A stretch of DNA of 64,000 bases from Stratiolaelaps scimitus. Lineage: Eukaryota; Arthropoda; Arachnida; Mesostigmata; Laelapidae. The DNA lies in contig JABWDB010000047.1 of assembly GCA_019614645.1 (NCBI GenBank), positions 620,001 through 684,000 on the forward strand, read 5' to 3'. A model generated the notes under the pieces. That model searched no databases. It saw only the letters and a program-made list of their open reading frames with translations, and was not told the origin of the DNA. A program made the translations under genes and the position numbers. Below are positions 48,567 to 58,982 of this stretch, piece after piece. Numbering within the stretch: position 1 is the first letter of the stretch; each line of letters opens with the position of its first letter.

Positions 48567-48596
48567 CCGTGGACGTTAAATGTTGGCTGAGATGAG
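48567..48596 (-). repeat. Core of SINE-like repeat 2 (copy d)
   Basis: On the minus strand it reads CAGCCAACATTTAACGTCC, identical in the core to the other copies. About 45 bp beyond it is also alignable with the 34200 copy (cttatga.g.aatg). Confidence 0.5.
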
Positions 48597-48939
48597 AGGT
48601 GAAATGGCCCGAAGACATAAAAGGGTGCCTCTGCGTTGTGTAGTTTAATCTTTAATGCGAAGCTTTGCTGAGGTCTATATCACTAGTCCCTTATTTTTTC
48701 GTGGAAGATTGAAGGAGGAATACACGAAGGACATGCGTGTTGACCAGTCCTTCAACGCTAGTGTTTTTTTTGCGTTCACCTCAGTCGCATATATGGACTG
48801 ATACGACATAAAAACTCATCGAGTCTTATTGGCTGGCAGACTCTCAGGAGGTTCACTACTTTTGATTTCCCTGGCAGCACAAATTGACTATGTCAAGCAT
48901 ATTTGGTACATCTTCTCCAGTGATGGCCATCTTGCCCAT
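48597..48939. other. Gap: no gene seen
   Basis: No supported coding region. Confidence 0.4.
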
Positions 48940-48969
48940 GCCCTGGACGATCAACCGATCGTCCAGGGC
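48940..48969. repeat. Perfect 13-bp palindrome, 4-nt loop
   Basis: GCCCTGGACGATC at 48940-48952 is mirrored exactly at 48957-48969 around AACC. The arms are GC-rich, unlike their surroundings. Confidence 0.85.
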
Positions 48970-50050
48970 GTGGTTGATTTTCACTGCTGATATAACCACT
49001 CATGAGAGGTTTCAATTGAAGAATGCTTCTGTGGAAAAGAATTTTGGGCCCGGATATTATTAATGACCGAACCTGGTATGATAATATATTCATAAATCTT
49101 GTCGTTTGCATTCTTAGGCTTCACAACTAAAATCATGTTCGTTATACAGCACATCACTTTATACTAAACTAACGAACGAGATCTCCACACCACTGCGTGT
49201 GCCAGCTAACATATGAAGACCATATCAGTCTCTACCAATCTAAAATCCGATATCTGCACCAAAGAGGCCAGATATTGTCGTCTGATGTCGTTGCCGCTCT
49301 AAACTTTGAGGTCTTTGCTGCAAGTGTCAAAGTTCGTATGTGAATTCGCTTGTGATTGCCCCATTTTGTCTTAATAGGCTAACTCACAAGAAGAGGTGAA
49401 AGAGTCAGTTACCAACAAACCTTACTTTTTTTACCAATAAAAATGAATGCAAAAATGTTCGGTTGAAGGGCACAATATCGGTGTTGGTTGTACTTTTTGT
49501 GTGGGCAAATGAGCCTACGATATGGGAGTAACACGATATGAAGGCTAAAAACGGTTCGTGGTATCGACATTCAATGCACTAGGGTTCTGTTGAACCCAGC
49601 GCATCATTTGCAGCCAGATGCGGCTCAGTGCAACAGAAGCACAGATTAGTGGCCAAGAGTATGGAAACAGAGAAAAAGAGATAGAGAGAGAGTTCAGCAA
49701 TTGAAAAATAGTGAGACGGAAACATTTCGCAACGCATGTCTGAGTAGATAACATACCGTTGTGTTAATTTCGGTTGCAACCGACTGCATGTATGTTTATG
49801 AAATGATTTTTTTACTCATCGATATGGAAAAATAGCATGAGCGCCATGTGAGACGCAGGGTCTAATATGCTTTTGTCAGTAATGCCACCCAAATCCTCTG
49901 GAGTTCAGTGTTAGCGACGCGTCACTCGTCTGTTTAAGCCTCTGGCAGCGTCTTGAAGAAAGCGTTGAATTCACGTTTTGTGGAATGACCGCAGGCTAGA
50001 GAGTGAGATCCAAGATCTAACTCTCAGGGAATCTGTCAACTTATTTCAGA
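48970..50050. other. Gap before DPP3-2
   Basis: No coding exon recognised. A 5' UTR exon of DPP3-2 is expected here, since an acceptor (cttatttcag) lies 12 nt before the ATG. Confidence 0.4.
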
Positions 50051-50061
50051 CCTTTTAAGTC

Positions 50062-52252
50062 ATGTCTAACAAGCATTATCCAAATGATACCCCATTTCAA
50101 ATCTTGGATTGTGAAGAGGCTTTCAAAAAGCTTTCGAAACAGGAGAAGCTCTACGCTCACTTCATTTCGAGGTTCGGATTCTTCTGGTATTTTTTTGTGT
50201 TCTGTTTTTCTGCCAATGTTCCCATGTTATGCATAGCTATCGATTTATTTTTGGAAAAGTGATATTGATGTGAGTAGTCACCTGTGAACAGAACCTATAT
50301 CTATTTCTCGATAGGAATATCCTGTGTAGCCTTAATTCGTTTGGTAGGCGTCCACTGAATCGGCTACCATTCGTTTCAGCTGTGATAATTATATACCTAT
50401 CTTTGAAGTTCCTTTAATAAGTCCAAAATGTGATGTCGGTACGGTATTTTCAAACGAAGATTATAAACTATTTTTCGTTTATCCCTCTGAATAACGCAGA
50501 ACATATAGGTTTTTTTTACAAGAGGTATAGAACTATAGAGAGAACTAGTAACCATAGAAGCAAAAGCTGTTATCAAAGTAGCTCCGACACCACTGAGATT
50601 TCAACGAGGGCCAAACTAGCCAGATTCACTATTCCAAATTAGCTTTGTAGCCCCGACAGTTGGATTGAGAGAGTAGGATTGAGAAATAGTTTCCAGCATT
50701 GTTGTTGAAAAATTAAGAGACCCAAAGAATTAGAGAATCTAATCGTTACGACAGGTCGCGGTACCTCTCAAGTTTTACTCTAACCATCCCGTTTCCATTC
50801 TGGGCGTCGTTTTTACAGGGCAGCATGCGAGGGTCAATTCATCACGATGTTTCAGTGTTCACCTGAATCACCACTCATCTTCATCCTGCTCGACAGAATC
50901 CTTCGGGCAAAGGCCCTTTTGGCCGACACGTTGGCCTGTCTCCAGGAGGACCATGGCTTTTCACCAAGTGATGTCAAAGCATTCCTCATTTATGCTAGCG
51001 CTTTCATGGCGAATGGCGGCAATTATCGGTAATGAGGTATTCTGATCGGAATTCATTTATTCGAACCAAACACAAGATAACTCTACTCAACCCTGCAGGT
51101 ATATTAAATGTCATACGGTGCAACGTGCATTCGAAACGACAAAACACTTAAATCGAAATAGACACTTGTCTATTTCGATTTAAGTGTTTTGTCACCCTGT
51201 CGTCTGAAGGTATTCACTTCCGGTTGAGTAATCAAATGTCTGCTGTCCAATCGGCAGACACCGCCCCTACGACAAAACTCGGAGCGGGAAGATATTCTAA
51301 GGGAAGTCCAATTAATCCCATTTCATTATGGGGATTAACAGCCCGTATGTCGAATGACGCTTTTTAAACTTGATCAGTCGTGAAATGCAATTTTCATGTG
51401 AACCCCGTTCGTATTGGTCTTCTACTTCTATTTTCGACAGAGGATTTGGCAACTCGAAGTTCATTCCGGACATACCAGCTGAGAAGTTGACCTCGGTGGC
51501 TAGGGATTTACTACCGACAGACGAAATGCAGTTTTTTAATCAGCATTGCATCGGGCCAATGATGGACTACAGTGAGCATGTACGCTCGTTGGCGTTGCCC
51601 GTACACGGCGTCACAACCTACTGGTCCGCTAATTGTAATGACAATGACGCTAGAGTTGTTACGGGATTCCTAAGCTTCAAGGCGAGTTGAAAATTTTCTA
51701 CGATTTTGCTGAGCTCCACAGCCATACAGTTTTATTAAGTATCTTCGAATTATTATCTGTAGTCATAGTAAATAAGCCGACCTTTGTCGATGGCCTAGTA
51801 AAAACCAAATCTGCTCGCGTCGTTACTAGCATTTGCTCGCACTGATTCTAACCCGATCCGCGTGGGGCTGCCGCTCGGGTATCGACTATTCTGAGCTGCT
51901 TTTGAGGTTGATCGGAGCAGTAAGGTAGGCGATTATATGTATTCATATTCTAAGTCAATTCGATTTTCGGGGTTGCTATCTAAAGCACTAGCAGCACCAC
52001 GATTTGTGACTGCTGGTTCGATCCCCTGAAATCGGGGTTTACTGATAAACATAGCCCTGCCGTATCACATCGGTCTGTTGGAGGACGCCCAGCACGACCG
52101 ATATGATAGGTTCATGTGGCAATACCACACAGCAGTACCGAGGCCTGTCATGATCAGTCAGCTGAAGGTCAGCTCTGTAAAAATGAGAAAGCGAATCATT
52201 TCTATTTATTCCATTTATCATAAAATTGAGTGATTTTCGGAAGCGGGTCAAT

Positions 52253-52283
<31 letters not shown>

Positions 52284-53644
52284 ATGAAAATATATACATT
52301 GATAAGTCATTATGCCTTTCGTTTCCTTATCTACAATTTATTATAGAAAGTCGAATCATGGAATTACCGAGTCTTTAAGACGCCTTCCAATGAGGACAGC
52401 AGCGATAAGGATATATTTGAAGTTCGATTTGCCTCAAGACAACTAACGACGGACTTCGATTTGACGCCTGAAAACTTGATCGGTCTCGAGGAGGAATACA
52501 AGGGGAAACAATTTCGATTTGCCCGAGGTGACTATTCTGATGTAAGTATCTAGGTAGGTATTACGGCCGATTCATCAGCACGGCTCGGGGAGATGTACCA
52601 TTTTTATGTTTGAGTGAGCGTGTCCCCTGGATGGTCTAGTGGTGAGCGTCTTAGACTACTAGACCGGAGGGACACGTGTATGTTGGTTTCAAATCCTGTC
52701 AGAGGCGGAGAATCTTTGGAGTTCTTTATCATCTTTCTTTATGTGAAGATTCTTGTCAGGTACGAGTAAGGCAGAGAATAAGCAAAGGTGGCCCCGGCAG
52801 GTCCTCATAGTAATACCTAAAGGTTAAGAGCTGAGGCCTGTCAGATAGGGGAACAGCTGAGGGTCAGCTCGAAAAACAGTTACGTTTGAGTTAGCGTGCG
52901 TTTTCGCGATGAAGCTGGCGATTGCGATTTGTCAAATACTGGTTATTACTATTGGTCAGGATAACAGTACTCTCCTATTGATTGGAACATGAACAGATGT
53001 GCGTAAATACAATCGCTTTTCTTCTCAGAATGCAGAGATTCCAATCGTACTGGCAACAGAAGAGAGAGAGAGAGAGAGAGATAGACGTTGCTTCGTTAGC
53101 AGAGAGAGAGCGGCGATCTATTGCAGCTAGATCAAACTTGCTTGAACACATTACGATTCCACTTAAGGTTTCAATCGAATATCTGTTCGAGCTCACAATT
53201 TTTGTAGTGTAATGGAACAGAATGCATTGATGTTTTGTCTCAGTTGATGGCGCGAATAATTTGCAACCTCAGATTGGCGTGTGATAACGGACTGAACGAC
53301 GAGGATCGCCTAACTATGCTGGACTTCATAAAGCACTTCGAAACCGGCTCGCTCGAGGCACACAAGAGCGCCATCCGCCACTGGGTCAGCAATAAACGAG
53401 CGGTCATTGAATCGTCAGTGTCATTGGCATTATACCTGTGCATAATAATACCTGTATGAACATCATCTTAATCCTGCTTGGTTTGCTCGGCCCATTGATA
53501 AGCATCGGCGAGCATTGGTCGACCTTGGAAGTCACTAGTCATATGGATCCAACTGTAACCTGGATCTCTCTGACTTGTGGCTCCGCAGGTGGGCGAGTGC
53601 TCGCCGATGTCTGTCAAAAACCTCTATCAATTATATGGCAAGGC

Positions 53645-53676
<32 letters not shown>

Positions 53677-56600
53677 ACATATCGAGGCTGGATAGCGTTC
53701 TCTATCTCTATTCGACCACTCCTGCTTGTTTAGTCAATTAGCGCGGCGTCAGTTATTTTCTTAATGGCATTCGTTAAATTCCACATACACACAAGGCATC
53801 CGTTGCTAGTGCTTGTAGTAATGCATTCGGATAGGTTAGATCCGTCATGCAATTTGGTACGACCGGTTAGTATACAGTAGGAACATTATTTTCTCGCTTT
53901 CAGGGAGAAGGCCTCTTCCCATTTGAAAATACATCTTCCATTTTCATTTAGAAATTTCCACTTGCATTCCCACTCGTAAACGCAAGTGGGGATGGTCTGC
54001 ACGTATTTTCTGTTTTAGCTGGTGACGATGTAAATCCCCAGAAGTGATTCATATTTGAACCGTCAGGTTCAACACGCGTCGATGCGTGTATACCTCGCTC
54101 TGCTCCACGAGATTGGAATCGGACACTAACCCTGTGGCTCCCAGTAGTTGGCTTTCGACCGTACGGTATCCCGATAAACAATTTACCAACACTGGGTAAA
54201 TTGTTAATTAAAAACGTCTGTCTAATTAACGTTGTTGCTTCTTTTCAAGCTTGCAAGTTCTGTATTATTTTCTAATCCAAAACGAATCCAACTTTACGCC
54301 GTTTTCAAGTTGACCTGTCAAAAGTAATTTTTGTTAAAAAAAAATTTGTATGAAAATTCCTATTTCCGAAGGTTCGCAATGTGACGCAAATTATTATCGT
54401 TTCGTCATCGTCGTCATTAAATGTTGTATTTGAGGCTCTTGCAGGTATATCGGCTTTCTCCATACGTACCGTGATCCGGTCGGCACCAGTGCCGAGTTTA
54501 GAAGCTTCGTGGTCATTGCGAACAAGGAAAATGCCAAAAATCTCGGAGAATTGGCTAATTACGCTCAACGCATTATCGAGAGTTTGATGCCTTGGCCCAA
54601 GGAGTTCGAGAAGGACACCTATTTACAGCCCGACTTTAAGGCAGTGGGCATAATTAACTTCTGTTCAAAGGGTGTTCCACTCGGAGTCAACCTCCCCAAC
54701 TGTTAAGTAAACATTATTGTTATGAAAATTGAATGAATTTCTTATGACCCTGTAACAATGAACAATAACAATTGTACCAAATAAACAAATCAAACATTAC
54801 CTTTACGCCGATGAGTGAATGCCTCTAATCGAAGGGGGATCCTTTACGCGTTAAGTCGACGAACGTTTGATCCCATCTAACAACAATATTTCTACGCGAA
54901 CATTTGCAAACGACGACATCCGTCAGGACGAGGGCTCCAAGAACGTCTCTGTGGGGCAGAACATTACCGCAAAACTCGGTTTCTTTTCAAAAGAAGACGC
55001 TCGAATGGCTAAGAGGTCAGGTTAATACGAGTATGAACACTTCAGGCAAATACTTGATTTTCAAAATGTCCACACACGCAATTGTGATATGTTGGCACCA
55101 CGGTTAGCGCCGTGAACGCAGGATATCATCTGCTCGTTTCAATCGTGGATTTTCCGTCCATCTCGGCTCTTGACGGCATTTTCAGGCGGCACACAACGAT
55201 TTTTAAATTATGAGTTTGTATTAGATTTTTGTTGTTCTAAAGTCACGCTTAAAAATGTTTGTAATTTTCAAATTCCTAAGCTCAGGTATCGAAAACGTGC
55301 ATTTGAGATGCAGGTGACTTTGCACGAATACCTCGGACATGGAAGTGGGAAGCTGTTTTATCAACGTGATGACGGCACTTGGAACTTCGACAGGGACAAA
55401 ACAATTAATCCGTTGACAAACGCCAAGGTACATAAACAATTACTGTATCGCTGTAATATTCATTTGGCTATGCTGAGTTTGTTTCAGTGTCCGGAAATAG
55501 CTGTCTATTTTACCTCTTTCGGGGTTATTTCGTTGTGAATTTTTTTTTTTTTTTATTTTGCTGATGCATTTTTGTTCGTTCAGTTACGATAGAAGGGAGG
55601 CTATCTCGCTATATAATACACCATTTGATTTTGTCAGCTGGATGATGCGTGTATGCATTATGAGATGTTGGAAGCGTCATTTTTCCCCTACAGGTGACGT
55701 CTTTCTACCGTCCAGGTGAAACCTTTAATTCGGTCTTTATGACAATTGCATCTTCGTATGAGGAGTGTCGAGCGGAGTGTGTGGGCTTGTATCTCTGCAC
55801 GTTTCGAAATGTGCTTAAGGTTGGTAGCCGCACTACGGACAAGTGGATCCCTCTGAAGAGTAATTACTTATGGTGATGGCTCCGTGTAGGTTAAAAGTCA
55901 GTCTCCGTCCATGTTTACTTGGGTGTGATTCTAAAGGTATTGCCTCGAGCTCAGTCTCGAGATTCACCGTAACCCATTTACACTTCTAAATGTCTATTTG
56001 CTCTGATACCTGCATAAAGACTCTCATCAGAATGATACGTTCTATATACTTGAGCCCCCTGTGCCATGTAGTCCAACTCGTGGTGGGCGATAGGCTGTTA
56101 TGAGAGATAGGCATAACGTCTTAGATTCGTTCATACGTACATGTATATGATAAGCAGACATACTTTGGGGCACAATTACAGTTGTTCAAGCACGAGGGAC
56201 ATCAGGCACGTGATATTACTTACGTCAATTGGCTGTTGATGATATATGCAAGTCTGAAAGGACTTGAGGTGTTCAATTTGGACACCGGCCTGTGGGGCCA
56301 GCCACAGGCTCAAGCGCACTTTGTCATCTTGCGGATGCTTCTGGAAGAAGCTGTTGGCCTCGTTGAGATCAACATTGTAACAAACGAGCAGGATGGAAAA
56401 CCCGATTTGGTTATCAGTTTGGACAGGTCAGTGGTTGACGCTATCCTGCAATACAGCCTTTGGCCTCGTTGTATATACGACGGACCTCAGATAGTTTTTC
56501 CGACGTATTAACTTGAATTACAATCAACACTTCGTTCCGCGCTTAAATCCCGCTGCTGCCACTCCCATGGTCTGAGTATTTGAAATGCTAAAACCGGAAA

Positions 56601-57680
56601 AACGTTTCGGTTTACCGAAATGTAACCGGAAGCATCCATAGTAAGTTCCTATGGGTACCTACCGCAAAGGCACCAAATTGGTGATGTTGTTTCGAACAAA
56701 ATCGACAACGTTTGTTTACCTGTTTAAGCGGCACCGCTTAGTAATTGAACATTGCTCCTATTAGATGAATGAACCACATCTATTCGAATCTCCTGAGAAG
56801 GTACACTATTTATACGTGTTCCATAATTCCATTTAGAGAATTATTCAAAAGGAATGAACAGCCACATTTAGGAATATATTGATGACTTTTCCAAGATTGC
56901 AGTTTTGTGTACCTGTCAGAACCGAATCAGTCTGTTAATGAAGAGGCCAACTGAAGTAGACGGCATCTTTAATGGCCTGTGGTACCTCTCCTCTCCGTCT
57001 TTACCTTGCACGTTTCGATAACAGCTACCGCGTTGGTTGCTTCATGACAGGTCGGCAATTGAGACAACGGGAAAGAAGGCTATTGGCGACTTTTTGTCCG
57101 ACCTGCAGGTGTACAAGTCGACTGCGGATGCAGATAAGGCTCGCAAGATGTACCTAGACTATTCTGAAGTGAAGGAGACCTCTTCATGCGGCTACGACTT
57201 CGTGAAGATTCGAGAAATTGTCATGGCGCGCAAGATGCCTCGAATGATGCTTGTTCAGAGTAACACTCGCCTCAACGAAACCAGTAACTATTGACTTCAA
57301 TTTCTCTACGCAGTTCGGAGATTTATGCGTTTGTTCGGAGATTTAGGCACCTTTTCTGTCACTTGTATTATAGTTGATCAGCATGTTCAAAATAGTTGAT
57401 TATAATTGATCTTATACAGCATGTCCTCGTTACAAAAGATGCCTCATTTATTCGTTAAGTGCGGTTAGTGCCACTTAGGAAGTGACCCAATGGGCAGGTC
57501 TAATTGTAGGCAACTTCCATTCACTTAGCTGGGGAAGTGGACCTGGTTTCGTACGATGCGAGCGCGGAAGGGTTCGTGAAGTCATGGATAGATCGTTATC
57601 CAGAGCCAGGGCCGCTGTACGACATCCTCAAAAAACTGTACATCAAAGACATGAAGCATTTCCCCTTGGCCAAAAAATGA
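50062..57680 (+). CDS. Dipeptidyl peptidase III, paralog 2 (peptidase family M49), splice-impaired
   Basis: Twelve exons match those of paralog 1 one for one: 50062-50171, 50819-51028, 51441-51681, 52347-52541, 53244-53413, 54445-54701, 54910-55015, 55286-55427, 55694-55819, 56182-56426, 57051-57283 and 57529-57680. Together they would code 728 residues. HEYLGH (443-448) and EECRAE (500-505) keep every M49 zinc and catalytic residue, so the enzyme looks functional at the protein level. Two splice sites are odd. Intron 3 starts with GC (AAG|gcgagt). Intron 6 ends in AA (tttgcaa) where AG is expected at 54908-54909. An upstream AG at 54854-54855 would keep the frame and add 18 codons in front of the conserved YDDIRQ-equivalent segment. 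Exon 7 is 15 nt shorter than in paralog 1. Block B begins 37 nt after the stop. Active gene or early pseudogene cannot be decided here. Confidence 0.9.
51138..51193. repeat. Perfect 27-bp palindrome, 2-nt loop (DPP3-2 intron 2)
   Basis: The arms 51138-51164 and 51167-51193 are exact reverse complements around CT. As RNA this would form an uninterrupted 27-bp hairpin. No paired sequence exists at the matching place in DPP3-1. Confidence 0.9.
51970..52190 (+). mobile_element. Probable diverged SINE (DPP3-2 intron 3)
   Basis: A B-box-like GGTTCGATCCC at about 52016-52026 is followed, some 125 bp on, by AGGCCTGTCATGATC..CAGCTGA.GGTCAGCTC. That segment matches the 3' end of the SINE at 52626. The middle does not align, and a (TA)n tract follows at 52257-52282. 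Confidence 0.4.
52626..52882 (+). mobile_element. tRNA-derived SINE, copy 2 (DPP3-2 intron 4)
   Basis: This is a full-length partner of the 27238 copy. The tRNA-like head has an A-box-like TGGTCTAGTGG at 52632-52642 and a B-box-like GGTTTCAAATCC at 52684-52695. The body runs to CAGCTCGAAAAACAG at about 52880. It lies in sense orientation within the intron. Confidence 0.75.
53648..53676. repeat. (TA)n microsatellite (DPP3-2 intron 5)
   Basis: A run of about 14 TA units inside the intron. Confidence 0.9.
54177..54205. repeat. Perfect 11-bp palindrome, 7-nt loop (DPP3-2 intron 5)
   Basis: AACAATTTACC is mirrored exactly by GGTAAATTGTT. Confidence 0.8.
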
Positions 57681-57855
57681 GTGTCCTGTGGAGTGATGCG
57701 TCAACCTCAGGTTGACCAAGGGAAAGACTTTCGACGTCAGTTCGTGAGGTGGTGTTAACTCACAACAAACATATTTCACGGCGGTTGAACTAAAACTCTT
57801 GGTCACTTCGTGAAGACGACAGAGCAAGCCACTTTCATTACAAAGGGGACTGACC

Positions 57856-58982
57856 ATGGTAAGTGAAGAATTGGTTAGATAGTCAGCCAGCCAACTTATT
57901 TTTATAACTTTTCCGTGTGACTCAACTAATAGTTCAGATAACAGCAACTGTCGCTATTGTCATGGGTGTGTGTGAGCGTGGTGTCTCCTTGTATGGGTAT
58001 CCAAGAAGCCTAAAAGTAATGGCTTTGAGTTCAAGTCACTGAAGCGTCACTGGTAACCTTGCTGCACAAGTAGAATTGACAGTGAAAATTAATGATCACT
58101 TATGCTAATCTATGTCTTATTCCTAATGTGTAAGTACATTTATTATCTTGCCCTAATATAATTGGAATCACTGCACCGGGATAGCGCAGGTGAAAAATAA
58201 TGAGAAAGCAAATACCTAGCTGCTTGAAACATTTAAAATTCAGTAAGGTTTGGGTTCCCGAGGGGAACTATATTTGTGTTATTATTTCATGTAAATCTGC
58301 AAAGTTCCTGCTTCTTTGTTTACTTTTTTTGTTCAACGTCTATACCTTTTGCTAGTGACATCGAACATTCGCTCTACCTAGGTGAGCTTGTTTTCAAGTT
58401 TGCGTGTGAGGCCCAAGCCGATTTTTTTTTATTTTTCTTTATATTGATGTCGTGATCTCTTTATCTACAACGAACTCCAAAGAAGCGAAATCTTCAAACT
58501 CACTTTCACATGATCATCACAATGTGATCATTTCTCATATGTTGTAGAATAAGATCGTCGCCGCTCAGCACAACTATTCATTATACAATTACTATGAAGT
58601 AAGTTGATATGTTTATGAGGGTGTGTATTTAACATCGTTTAAATTTATTTTCTCCCTCTCTTACAATTAGAAAAACTCGGCGATACTTTTGGCGTTAGCT
58701 TTCAACGTACTCAGCGTTATCCGCATAGAAGGAATTGCTCTCACAAAGTTGAAAAATTCGCCAATCTTCAATGTCGAAAAGGTGATTATTTCAATACAAA
58801 CGAAATCGTTATAAATTGAAATGCGTGGACTACGTTGACATGTTAACAACCGATGTTTTTCCGTATATGAACAATATCTTGCGAGCACATTTCCTCTTAT
58901 TAGTCTCCTGTCATTGCAGCGGAACGACTTGGACGCACCAGGCAGAATAATTCGCCAATCTACAAAGTGGGCAAGGTGACCA
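57856..58982 (+). CDS. Predicted small-exon gene, block B copy
   Basis: It has the same exon borders as at 29978: ATG at 57856-57858 before gtaagt, exon 2 at 58548-58598, exon 3 at 58671-58781, and the exon 4 candidate ending near 58980. Exon 2 has three substitutions, two of which change residues (D to N, S to L). Exon 3 is unchanged. All splice sites are preserved. The function is unknown. Confidence 0.35.
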
